NCBI GenBank assembly: GCA_964516325.1
Contig: CAZFAP010000064.1
Location: 1 to 23,907 of the forward strand
Direction of reading: 5' to 3'
Origin: CAZFAP01 sp964516325
GTDB lineage: Bacteria > Auribacterota > JABMQX01
DNA: 23,907 bases
In this document: piece after piece, positions 1 to 7,466 of the stretch
How positions within the stretch are numbered: the first letter of the stretch is position 1
Layout of the letters: each line of letters opens with the position of its first letter
Program-made: the position numbers and the translations under genes
The notes under the pieces: model-generated
The model's input: the letters and a program-made list of their open reading frames with translations, nothing else
Told to the model about the DNA's origin: nothing
Databases searched by the model: none

Positions 1-31
1 AATCCTCCACTCCCCTCGGAATCTCCACCAT
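1..31 (-). CDS. possible start of a downstream gene, cut by the left edge
   Basis: Reading the minus strand into the left edge, an ATG at 31 opens a frame MVEIPRGVED that stays open to base 1. A purine-rich AGGGAGG lies at 38-32, directly against the ATG. It would suit the GTG at 28, or a start beyond the window, better. The frame lies 74 bases after the PfkB-type kinase stop and would be the next gene of that minus-strand cluster. Ten residues are too few to assign a family, and the frame may be chance. Confidence 0.2.
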   Translation of the reverse strand, partial: MVEIPRGVED

Positions 32-105
32 CCTCCCTTATGGCAAAACTTCAGGTTCTTGCGCCTTTTGCCCGCGCTGCGGGGCAACCGGAGCGGGGTC
101 GGTGA

Positions 106-1035
106 TCATCCCTCTCGGATCGAAATCAGGGGAAGGTAATGCTCGACTTGTCTTTTGGTCAGGTCGGCGATGGGCCACACGGCGGCGTTCGCACAGCCAG
201 CAGCCGCTCCCCATCGCAGACATTCTTCCATGGGAAGATTGCGCGTCAGACCGTACACGATTCCGGCAATCAAGCAGTCGCCGGACCCGACGGGCATGAT
301 TTCTTTTATCTTCGGAGGCTTGACGACGAAGGTCTCGCCCCTGAACGATGCCCTCAGGCCCTTTTTGCCGAGCGTAATCACGACGAGCTCAATCCCTTTA
401 TCGTGAAAAAACTTGAACGCGGCGCGGTAATCGGCGGAGGTTCGCAGCGGTTTTCCCGTCGAGGACTCGTACTCGGCGCGGTTCGGCTTAACCATGAACG
501 GAGCGGCTTGGATTCCGCGAACAAAGGCATCCCCGTACGTGTCGAGGATGGTCAGGGCATTGGTCTTGTGGGCTTCGCGGATGAGGTCGCGGTAGAACGT
601 CGCGAGGTTCGCCCCGGGGACGCTCCCGCACAGGACGAGGATTTTGGCTTTTCGAATGGCAGCGAAGGCTTTCTCCTTGAGGCGGCGGACTTCGTCACAG
701 CGGATCGGTTCCGCTTCCTCGATGAGCGTCGTGTTCAGCTCGCGGGCTGTCTCGTGAATTCGGATGGAAAAGCGAGTTGGACTTTTGACCCAGAAGGGAA
801 TCAGCGGGATGGATTCCTGCCGGACGAGGTCGGCAAAAAGCCTTCCGGTATGCCCGCCGAGCAGAACAAAAGCCTTCACGGGCAGACCGAAGTTCTTCAG
901 GACGCGAGCGACGTTGACCCCTTTCCCCCCCGCGGTGGTGTCCCTTTGGTCGGTGCGCGAGATGGCACCCTTTCTCAAACGCTCGACGAAAAGCGTTCTG
1001 TCAATCAGGGGATTCAGCGTGGCCGTGACAATCAT
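106..1035 (-). CDS. PfkB-family sugar-phosphate kinase (1-phosphofructokinase/tagatose-6-phosphate kinase type)
   Basis: A 309-residue ribokinase-fold kinase that phosphorylates a sugar phosphate with ATP in the cytoplasm. The FruK/LacC/PfkB signatures are visible: N-terminal TATLNPLIDRT, the substrate-loop GGKGVNVAR at about residues 36-44, NRAEYE near 185, and the C-terminal PVGSGDCLIAGI whose D253 is the expected catalytic base of the anion-hole motif. Length is normal for the family. The ATG at 1035 follows GGAGGGAG at a good distance. The gene ends the visible minus-strand cluster, 98 bases after the Memo-like gene. No PTS fructose genes are in view, so fructose 1-phosphate, fructose 6-phosphate and tagatose 6-phosphate all remain possible substrates. 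Family is near certain, substrate is not. Confidence 0.93.
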   Translation of the reverse strand: MIVTATLNPLIDRTLFVERLRKGAISRTDQRDTTAGGKGVNVARVLKNFGLPVKAFVLLGGHTGRLFADLVRQESIPLIPFWVKSPTRFSIRIHETARELNTTLIEEAEPIRCDEVRRLKEKAFAAIRKAKILVLCGSVPGANLATFYRDLIREAHKTNALTILDTYGDAFVRGIQAAPFMVKPNRAEYESSTGKPLRTSADYRAAFKFFHDKGIELVVITLGKKGLRASFRGETFVVKPPKIKEIMPVGSGDCLIAGIVYGLTRNLPMEECLRWGAAAGCANAAVWPIADLTKRQVEHYLPLISIREG

Positions 1036-1133
1036 CCAAGAACTCCCTCCCCATCGCGCCGGTCAGTCTGCCGCGGGCGAACGTTCAGCGGAAGATTTTG
1101 GGCGAGGGATTTTGCCCTGACCTGGTTCCCGTT

Positions 1134-2369
1134 TCATTCAAACACCATGCTGACGAAGGAGACGATGGATTGGGTCGAGGGGTCAATGCTCTTGTCGTAC
1201 TTGAGGAGGCGCGCTTTCGCGGGGGCGACGAGATTCAGGAGCGTGTAAATCGCCGGAAAGCCGCAAATTCTCCTCCTGTCGTTGTCCTTTGCCACGGATG
1301 CGAAGAACCCTGCGGCGTCCACATTCTCAACGTGCTTGAGCATTTCCCTGTCTTCTCGCTCGACGAGGATTTCGGCGGCATGAGTCAGCCTTCCGGGGTC
1401 GCCGAATTTTTGTCCGACGTGGCTGAGGTCAACGCCGGCAATGAAGCAGACTTTCCGCTTACAGCGGGCGCCAGCGATTTTGATCGCCTGAACGAGATGA
1501 TGGACGCGGGGGTCTTCGATGGGCTGGCGCCTCGCGGCAATCATCTCATCATACGAGGAGCAGAGAATTGGAACGATGGAAATATCCTCCTCCGGGAAAA
1601 CGTACCGCAAGAAAACCGCTTGGAACTCGACCGAGTGCTCGTTACGATGCGCGAACTCGTCGGCGAGGAGGTCGCCGGGATAATTCTCAATCAGCGCTTC
1701 GACGAAGGCTTTGTCTGTGGGCACAATGCCAAGCGGTGTCTCGAAATCCTTCGCGGTTACGGTGAAAAGCTTCTCCATCGGGACATGACCAATTCCGAGG
1801 ATAACGAAAACGTCGGGACGCGCGGAGGAAGCAAGCTGGCTGTATGCCCAGGCGAAGCAAGGACCCCCAGCGCGAAGGTCTATATGGGGCGCCATAATCG
1901 CTTTGACGCGCTTGCGCCCTCTGTGTGTCGGTGGTCCCGGGCCTTCCGGAGAAGAGAAGAATCCATCTATCTGCTGTTTCAACTCGTCGGCGTTCGCCGG
2001 ATAGGCCAGCCCGGCATGGGATGAACGGCGGACCGAGGCACGCTTGAACTCCTGCTCGATGCGTCGCTTATGCTCACGAAATCTCTCGTTGTCGAGGAAA
2101 AGATTCCTGTCGAGGTCGGAGATGATTTTGCTGAGGCGGGAGGTAAGCAGAAGCGTGCCGAACCTGCGGGCATATTCGTATTGAATGTCAGGAAGTGCGC
2201 GAGTTCCATCGCAGAGAGCCATCACAAAGAAGATGTCGGGAGTAACGACGATCTTGTTGTCGGAGAAGCCCACGGGGTCGGAGAGGTAGATGAGGTCCTG
2301 CCCCTGATGGCGAATAGGGACTGGTTGGAGAGGTCGGACTCTGGGATGGTCGGTAACTGGGTCGCTCAT
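1134..2369 (-). CDS. Memo-family (AmmeMemoRadiSam system protein B) protein with extra N-terminal region
   Basis: A 411-residue protein whose last ~270 residues are a Memo domain, related to extradiol dioxygenases. Visible family marks are APHIDLRAGG at the domain start, ILGIGHVPM, the conserved NEHSVEFQAVFLRYVF, VPILCSS, and FIAGVDLSHVG with the expected metal-site Asp and His. Roughly 140 residues precede the domain. They contain a helical stretch (about 55-115) and the SHAGLAYPA segment that usually opens the Memo domain. The start overlaps the pyrG stop as ATGA, and the upstream Shine-Dalgarno is weak, so translation probably depends on coupling to pyrG. The usual partners, AMMECR1 and a radical SAM protein, are not in this window. 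The biochemical role of bacterial Memo proteins is unsettled. Confidence 0.9.
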   Translation of the reverse strand: MSDPVTDHPRVRPLQPVPIRHQGQDLIYLSDPVGFSDNKIVVTPDIFFVMALCDGTRALPDIQYEYARRFGTLLLTSRLSKIISDLDRNLFLDNERFREHKRRIEQEFKRASVRRSSHAGLAYPANADELKQQIDGFFSSPEGPGPPTHRGRKRVKAIMAPHIDLRAGGPCFAWAYSQLASSARPDVFVILGIGHVPMEKLFTVTAKDFETPLGIVPTDKAFVEALIENYPGDLLADEFAHRNEHSVEFQAVFLRYVFPEEDISIVPILCSSYDEMIAARRQPIEDPRVHHLVQAIKIAGARCKRKVCFIAGVDLSHVGQKFGDPGRLTHAAEILVEREDREMLKHVENVDAAGFFASVAKDNDRRRICGFPAIYTLLNLVAPAKARLLKYDKSIDPSTQSIVSFVSMVFE

Positions 2370-3994
2370 TTCGTCCGTCCCGACTTGCCGCGAACTGAGC
2401 TTGCGGAATCAATCGCCGCCCTGACAAAATCGCGGAAGAGAGGGTGAGCGGCGGTCGGTTTCGATTTGAACTCGGGGTGAAACTGGCAGCCGATGAACCA
2501 GGGATGGTCCGCCAACTCCATGATCTCGGCGAGTTTGCCGTCGGGGGAAGAGCCGCTAACCATGAGCCCCGCTTCCTCGAGTCGCTGGCGATAGTCATTG
2601 TTCAATTCATAGCGATGACGATGGCGTTCGCTGATGGAATCCTGCCCGTAGGCGGCGTGCGTCTTGGTGCCTGGTCTCATGACGCACGGATAGGCGCCCA
2701 GCCGCATGGTCCCTCCGAGGAGAACGACATTCTTTTGCTCCGAAAGGAGGCTGATTACGGGGTGGGGCGTCTCCGGGGCAAACTCGGTGCTGTTGGCGTC
2801 TTTGAGACCGCAGACGTTGCGCGCGAACTCAATCACCGCGCACTGCATTCCCAGGCACAATCCGAGAAATGGGACTCGATTGAGACGAGCGTAGTTAATG
2901 GCGGCGACCTTGCCTTCGATGCCTCGGTGTCCAAAGCCCCCGGGGACCAGGATGCCCTGAGCCTTATCGAGGAGGTCACCCGGTCCCCGCCTTTCGATTC
3001 CCTCGGAATCAATGCGGAGGACGCTGATCCTGCAATCGTTGTGGATGCCGGCGTGGGCGATGGCTTCATAGACACTCTTGTAGGCGTCCTGGTGCTCGAT
3101 GTACTTTCCAACGACTGCGATCGTGACGGCGTTCTTAGGATTCCGGACTGTCTCGACGATCTTTTCCCACTCGGACAAGTTAGCCTCCCTGCACTCGAGG
3201 CGGAGGTGCTTGATGGTTAAGTCGTCAACGCCCTCCTTCTTCAGCATGAGAGGAAGCTCGTAGATGGTGTCCTTGACATCGGTTTCTTCGATGACCGCCT
3301 CGACGGCGACGTTGCAGAAGAGGGCGATTTTGGCGCGGACTTCTCTGTCGAGGTGCTTTTCGCTGCGGCAGATCAGGACATCGGGCTGAATTCCAATTTC
3401 CCGAAGCTTGTTGACGCTGTGTTGGGTGGGTTTCGTTTTGATTTCATGTGCAGCGCGGATGTAAGGGACGTAGGTGAGGTGGATGAAAAGAGTGTTATCG
3501 GCGCCGAGTTCGAGGCGAAGCTGACGAATCGCTTCGAGAAAGGGCAACCCTTCGATGTCGCCGACCGTCCCGCCGATCTCGGTAATAACGATGTCAACGT
3601 CATCGGCGAGAGCGGTGATTCTTCCCTTGATCTCATTGGTAACATGAGGAATGACCTGAACAGTCTTTCCGAGGAAATCGCCTCGGCGCTCCTTCATGAT
3701 GATGGCTTCGTATATTTGCCCGGAGGTTACGTTGTTGCGCTGCCCGAGGCGCACGGATGCGTATCGCTCGTAATGTCCGAGGTCGAGGTCGGTCTCTGCT
3801 CCGTCGTCGGTGACATAGACTTCACCGTGCTGGTAGGGGCTCATGGTTCCGGGGTCAACATTCAGGTAGGGGTCGAACTTCAAGAGCGTGATTTTCAGCC
3901 CCCTGTTTTCGAGGAGGCTGGCAATGGAAGAGGCGGTCAAGCCTTTCCCGAGAGACGAGACCACTCCGCCCGTTATGAAGATGAACTTTGACAT
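2366..3994 (-). CDS. pyrG: CTP synthase
   Basis: Converts UTP to CTP using ATP and glutamine, the last step of pyrimidine nucleotide synthesis, in the cytoplasm. The 542-residue length is full size. The N-terminal synthetase domain shows FITGGVVSSLGKGLTASSI, LKFDPYLNVDPGTMSP and GEVYVTDDGAETDLDLGHYERY. The C-terminal class I glutamine amidotransferase domain shows GGFGHRGIEGK, the nucleophile loop FLGLCLGMQ and the terminal CQFHPEFKSKP with its catalytic His and Glu. The ATG at 3994 is preceded by AAGGAAG at five bases. The start lies 22 bases inside kdsB and the stop overlaps the next gene by 4 bases. The kdsB-pyrG pairing is common in Gram-negative bacteria and links CTP production with its use for CMP-KDO. 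Confidence 0.98.
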   Translation of the reverse strand: MSKFIFITGGVVSSLGKGLTASSIASLLENRGLKITLLKFDPYLNVDPGTMSPYQHGEVYVTDDGAETDLDLGHYERYASVRLGQRNNVTSGQIYEAIIMKERRGDFLGKTVQVIPHVTNEIKGRITALADDVDIVITEIGGTVGDIEGLPFLEAIRQLRLELGADNTLFIHLTYVPYIRAAHEIKTKPTQHSVNKLREIGIQPDVLICRSEKHLDREVRAKIALFCNVAVEAVIEETDVKDTIYELPLMLKKEGVDDLTIKHLRLECREANLSEWEKIVETVRNPKNAVTIAVVGKYIEHQDAYKSVYEAIAHAGIHNDCRISVLRIDSEGIERRGPGDLLDKAQGILVPGGFGHRGIEGKVAAINYARLNRVPFLGLCLGMQCAVIEFARNVCGLKDANSTEFAPETPHPVISLLSEQKNVVLLGGTMRLGAYPCVMRPGTKTHAAYGQDSISERHRHRYELNNDYRQRLEEAGLMVSGSSPDGKLAEIMELADHPWFIGCQFHPEFKSKPTAAHPLFRDFVRAAIDSASSVRGKSGRTK

Positions 3995-4716
3995 AGAATC
4001 TTCCTTACTTTGTCCAGATGCTCCGGCGTATCCACGTTGAGCGAAAAGTGTTCGACAACACCTACCTTGATTCGGTAGCCGTTGTCAAGGGCGCGAAGCT
4101 GCTCGAGTTCCTCCGCGACCTCCAGCCTCGACGGAGGAAGGCCGACGTACCTCAGAAGAAAATCCCGCCGATACGCGTAGATGCCAATATGGCGGTAGTA
4201 GCCAATTCCTTCTTTGATTGCCCCGGTTTTTGAATGAGGAATCGGCGCGCGGGAGAAATATAGCGCATAGCCACGCAAATCAAAAACGACTTTGACTACG
4301 GCTCGGTCGAAAAGCTCATCGGAGGAATCGGTCTCGGACGCGAGAGTCGCCATTTCGGGGGCAGGGTCTTCGAGGAGGAGTCTCGCCGCCTCGTCCACGA
4401 CGCCCGGCTGAATGAGCGGCTCGTCGCCCTGGATGTTGACGACGATGTCGCAGTTAAGCGAGACGGCAACCTCCGCGCATCGTTCCGTTCCGGAGCGATG
4501 ACTGCTCGATGTCCTGACCGCCTTTCCGCCGAAAGACTGAACGACGTCGATGATCCTCTGATCGTCGGCAGCGACGATGAGGCCGGAGAGAAGCTTCGCT
4601 TTCGCCGCTCCTTCGTACGTCCGCTGAATCATCGGCTTGCCGCAGAGGTCTGCCAGAAGCTTTGCCTCCAGCCGCGTCGAATGGTATCTCGCCGGAATGA
4701 TCCCGATGACTTTCAT
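3973..4716 (-). CDS. kdsB: 3-deoxy-manno-octulosonate cytidylyltransferase (CMP-KDO synthetase)
   Basis: Activates KDO with CTP to CMP-KDO for the inner core of lipopolysaccharide, in the cytoplasm. The 247 residues match the family length. Motifs seen are IIPARYHSTRLEAKLLADLCGK (nucleotide loop, residues about 5-26), SGTERCAEVA, NIQGDEPLI, RAPIPHSK, HIGIYAYRRDFL and LEQLRALDNGYRIKV. The N-terminus starts exactly where homologues do, although its own ribosome site is weak (AAGG only one base from the ATG). The last codons and the TAA stop are read through the beginning of pyrG in another frame. Presence of this gene argues for a KDO-containing, LPS-type outer membrane. Confidence 0.96.
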   Translation of the reverse strand: MKVIGIIPARYHSTRLEAKLLADLCGKPMIQRTYEGAAKAKLLSGLIVAADDQRIIDVVQSFGGKAVRTSSSHRSGTERCAEVAVSLNCDIVVNIQGDEPLIQPGVVDEAARLLLEDPAPEMATLASETDSSDELFDRAVVKVVFDLRGYALYFSRAPIPHSKTGAIKEGIGYYRHIGIYAYRRDFLLRYVGLPPSRLEVAEELEQLRALDNGYRIKVGVVEHFSLNVDTPEHLDKVRKILCQSSSS

Positions 4717-4749
4717 GCCTTAGCTCATAAGTTCGATTGAGAATTCTTT

Positions 4750-4826
4750 GGACAGGATTCACAGGATGGACACGATTTCATATCCAACCTATCCCGTTCA
4801 TCCTGTTCGTCCTGTCATCCTGTCAG
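4750..4826. repeat. interspersed CAGGAT-type repeat, inverted halves
   Basis: The stretch between kdsB and glycerate kinase is built from ACAGGAT units. The left half holds GACAGGATTCACAGGATGG and the right half holds the complementary ATCCTGTTCGTCCTGTC, followed by another ATCCTGTC, so the whole can fold on itself. Related units recur at 6135-6188 and, degenerate, near 7055-7080. Such repeats are widespread between genes of environmental bacteria; their function is unknown. The glycerate kinase stop codon (4815-4817) falls inside the right half. Confidence 0.8.
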
Positions 4827-5987
4827 ATTGCTCTCCCGTCTCTGTGCGGCGTGGACGGCCACAAACCGGGGATAGTATGCAAGAAAGCGCCGGGCGGCTT
4901 CTTGGAGAAGTTCCTGTGCACGGCGCATCGCTTCCTTTTCGGACCCGGCGATTTCCGCAAGACTCAGGACAGCGAGGAAATGGTCTTTCGCGGCACGGGC
5001 CGCTTCCTCTCCGAGGCTGCCGCAGATGGCAACGGTTGGCACGCCAAGCTCTGACGCCGCCTGAGCCACACCGAGGGGCGCCTTTCCCCTTGCGGTCTGC
5101 ACATCGAGCTTGCCCTCGCCCGTAATGACGAGGTCTGCACCGCGAATCTTCTCCCTGAGTCCGACGAGCTCCATAATCGCCGCAATTCCGGGCACGATGT
5201 TTCCGCCGAGGAATGCGACAATGCCGGCGCCGAGTCCGCCCGCTGCTCCCGCGCCCGGAATTTCCGCCACGTCAGCGCCGATGTCGCTCTTAATGATCCG
5301 AGCGAGGCGTGCCAGATTGCGCTCCAAGACCGTAACCATTTCCGGGGTCGCGCCCTTCTGGGGACCGTAAACCCTCGCGGCGCCATTCTTGCCGAGCAGC
5401 GGATTATCCACATCGGACAAAGCCCTAATGCCAATTCCGGCGACCTCAACCCTGCCCGATAGGTCAATCCTGTCGAGCCGAGAAAGACCGCCCCCGCCGA
5501 AGGGAATTTCTTTTCCTTCTTTGTCCAGCAGCTTTACTCCGAGCGCGGCAGCCATTCCGGCGCCGCCATCCACGGTTGCGCTTCCGCCGATGCCGACGAG
5601 GATTTCCCGACAGCCTTCCCGAACCGCTCGCAGAACGAGCTGCCCTGTCCCGAACGTCGTCGTCAACAGCGGATTGCGGTCCCTTTCCGGGACGAGCGAG
5701 AGGCCGGAAGCCTGCGCCATCTCGATGACCGCGGTCTTCCCGGCGTGAATGACCGCGAATTCGGCAACCACATCCGTCATGAGGGGCGATTTGACCCTGG
5801 CGCGGACTCGTCGCCCGGGCACAGCCGCAAGCACTGCGTCCACCGTCCCCTCACCGCCGTCCGCGATCGGCGCCTCGAGGATTTCCCAGTCGGCCTGGAG
5901 GCTGCGAATGCCCTGCGCTATGGAATGCGCGACCTCCGCCGCCGTCAAGGTTCCTTTGAACGAATCGGGCGCAATAACAATCTTCAT
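4815..5987 (-). CDS. glycerate kinase (GlxK/GarK type)
   Basis: Phosphorylates D-glycerate with ATP, normally giving 2-phosphoglycerate, in the cytoplasm. The ATG at 5987 gives 390 residues beginning MKIVIAPDSFKGTLTA, the usual family start, with AGGA seven bases upstream. The frame is open to 6146, but the extra 53 codons have no family character. Further signatures are APIADGGEGTVDAVL, GIGGSATVDGGAGMAAALG, DVDNPLLG, YGPQKGA, AAGGLGAG and LVITGEGKLDVQTARGK. The C-terminus (about 15 residues, VHAAQRRESNLTG) is extra, and its last codons plus stop come from the CAGGAT repeat, suggesting the repeat changed the gene end. It may be the first gene of the minus-strand cluster, with kdsB 98 bases downstream. 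Confidence 0.94.
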   Translation of the reverse strand: MKIVIAPDSFKGTLTAAEVAHSIAQGIRSLQADWEILEAPIADGGEGTVDAVLAAVPGRRVRARVKSPLMTDVVAEFAVIHAGKTAVIEMAQASGLSLVPERDRNPLLTTTFGTGQLVLRAVREGCREILVGIGGSATVDGGAGMAAALGVKLLDKEGKEIPFGGGGLSRLDRIDLSGRVEVAGIGIRALSDVDNPLLGKNGAARVYGPQKGATPEMVTVLERNLARLARIIKSDIGADVAEIPGAGAAGGLGAGIVAFLGGNIVPGIAAIMELVGLREKIRGADLVITGEGKLDVQTARGKAPLGVAQAASELGVPTVAICGSLGEEAARAAKDHFLAVLSLAEIAGSEKEAMRRAQELLQEAARRFLAYYPRFVAVHAAQRRESNLTG

Positions 5988-6134
5988 CGCTTTCCTACCG
6001 AGGCCGACGAGACGCGTTTCGGGTTTCTCATGACCACCCGCTCCCATAGCGTTACCATAGGGCAGAAGAGATTCCCTGTCAACCCGCTTCACGCCCCACG
6101 GTGCAGTGGGCAACAGCCCCGCAGGAGATTTCTC

Positions 6135-6188
6135 GGACAGGATCACAGGATGAAACGGGATGATCCGGTCAGTCCTGTCATCTCGTGT
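6135..6188. repeat. interspersed CAGGAT-type repeat
   Basis: GGACAGGATCACAGGATG is followed by a centre holding CGGGATGATCCGG and then the complementary CAGTCCTGTCATC. This matches the layout of the repeat at 4750-4826. It lies in the divergent gap between glycerate kinase and the methyltransferase, just upstream of the methyltransferase start, so it may form part of that gene's leader. Confidence 0.75.
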
Positions 6189-6231
6189 GAATTATGATAA
6201 ATTCAATGAAAGGACATTAAGCACACGATTC

Positions 6232-6996
6232 ATGAATTCGGATGAAACCAACTGGCATCGTTGGCTCGAGCGGTGGGAGGCGATGCAGAACTGCTATGTT
6301 CCGCACCGGCCTCACCGCTTCGGCGTCATGCTCCACTTTCCGAGCATCCCGCCGGACGGCGAAGCGCGCATCCTCGACCTCGGCTGCGGTCCCGGCTCGC
6401 TATCCTTCTTTGCGCTTCAACGGCTTCCGAACGCCTCCGTCGTGGCGGTGGACTGCGACCCGGTTTTATTGCAGATAGCCAAGAAGGTCGCCGGGACGAG
6501 GACTGACCGCATTCGATTCATCCTCGCCGACCTGCGCGAGGCCGAATGGTGGAAGGAGTTCCATGGGACCTTCGATCTGATCGTGTCCGCCACGACGCTG
6601 CACTGGCTCAGTGCGGAGAACCTCCGTCAGACTTTCCGGCGCTCGTACGACGTGCTCAAGCCCGGTGGTTGGTTTCTCAATTCCGACCATGCAGCGAGCG
6701 ATGACCCGCGAACTCAGGCTCGGTACGAGGAGATGCTCGAGCACACGCGGCAGGCGGCGTTTCGAGCAGCAAAAGCCGACGATTGGAATGGCTTCTGGCA
6801 GGAGGTTAGAAGACAATTCGATCAGCCGGATTTGTGGGCGATGCGGGATCAATCATCGTGGGAGGGAACGGAGAGCGGTCAGCCGAAGTCGGTCCAACTG
6901 GCCCAGTTGCGGAAATGCGGATTTGAGCAAGTGGAGGTCATCTGGCAAGAGCTCGGCGAGGTCATCATCGCCGCCCGAAAGCCGCCCGGCTCGTGA
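6232..6996 (+). CDS. class I SAM-dependent methyltransferase (trans-aconitate methyltransferase-like)
   Basis: A Rossmann-fold methyltransferase of 254 residues. Motif I ILDLGCGPG is at residues 47-55, the acidic end of beta-2 is VVAVDCD near 70-76, and FILADLREAEWW, LIVSATTLHWL and the post-motif LKPGGWFLNSDH follow in the expected order. The pattern TLHWL is typical of the Tam-like small-molecule subgroup, but the methyl acceptor cannot be read from the sequence. The frame is open from an ATG at 6160. I prefer 6232 because the earlier codons lie in the CAGGAT repeat and show no family character. Neither start has a strong ribosome site: AAAGGA lies 17 bases before 6232. The gene stands alone on this strand and is divergent from glycerate kinase. 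Confidence 0.85.
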   Translation: MNSDETNWHRWLERWEAMQNCYVPHRPHRFGVMLHFPSIPPDGEARILDLGCGPGSLSFFALQRLPNASVVAVDCDPVLLQIAKKVAGTRTDRIRFILADLREAEWWKEFHGTFDLIVSATTLHWLSAENLRQTFRRSYDVLKPGGWFLNSDHAASDDPRTQARYEEMLEHTRQAAFRAAKADDWNGFWQEVRRQFDQPDLWAMRDQSSWEGTESGQPKSVQLAQLRKCGFEQVEVIWQELGEVIIAARKPPGS

Positions 6997-7466
6997 CGTC
7001 CAACCGCGCTTACGCCCAGGCCACATTTTCCCGCAATGAGCGCGGCGTTTTCCCACACGATTACAGGATGCAGAAGATGCCGTCCGGCAGACGGGAAGGG
7101 GTGCGGCGGTATTTCACTGGGGCGATGGATGAATCCGTTGGTCGAGAAGCCCCCACCGAAGGCGGGGCTCGGGAAGAAGATGCCGCTTGGTTGACCACCA
7201 GCTGAAGCAGGTGGCTAATGGCGCCTCTGGCGCCACTGAAGCCGGCACGGGCCGACCGGCCTCCTCGGGCGGCTGACCCGGCTGCCGCGCTCCCGAGTCG
7301 CCCGCACGGGCCGGGTACCGGCCAACCGACAGCGGGCAATCAACTACTGAAATACAGCCACCGCGGACGCGAAACGTGGACTTGATGAATGCGGGGCGGT
7401 GGAATATCATCGGGCTGCACATGCATGGCAGTCCACAGCGAGCAAGTCCGGGAAGGAAGGGAGCAA
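6997..7466. other. gene-free repeat region upstream of the glycosidase-like gene
   Basis: No convincing gene. A degenerate CAGGAT unit lies at about 7055-7080 and a composite palindromic repeat at 7128-7251. After it comes GC-rich sequence with short self-complementary stretches, for example GGCGCCTCTGGCGCC at 7221-7235. The last 20 bases hold the AGGAAGG ribosome site of the next gene. No clear promoter was seen. Confidence 0.7.
7128..7251. repeat. composite palindromic repeat, copy 1
   Basis: Begins GGATGAATCCGTTGGTCGAG and continues through three hairpin-forming modules: AGCCCCC...GGGGCT, CCACCAGCTGAAGCAGGTGG and a GCCGGC-type end. It aligns base for base, with few differences, to 9213-9333 over roughly the first 93 bases and more loosely after that. 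Both copies are in the same orientation and flank the glycosidase-like gene. Confidence 0.85.

Noticed and set aside
68..87. hairpin TTGCCCGC/GCGGGGCAA after the sugar kinase as a terminator
   Set aside because: The stem is good apart from one bulge, but no T run follows it on the minus strand.
139..1248. 369-codon plus-strand frame opposite the sugar kinase
   Set aside because: It is antisense to a clear PfkB-family gene and has no family character; GC-rich genes often leave such open antisense frames.
4750..4826. possible CRISPR-like array of ACAGGAT units
   Set aside because: Units are only about 7-12 bases, irregularly spaced, in both orientations, without unique spacers or cas genes.
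7061..7339. minus-strand frames across the repeat region
   Set aside because: They translate the composite palindromic repeat (strings such as SAPPSVGASRPTDSS) and are repeat artefacts, not genes.
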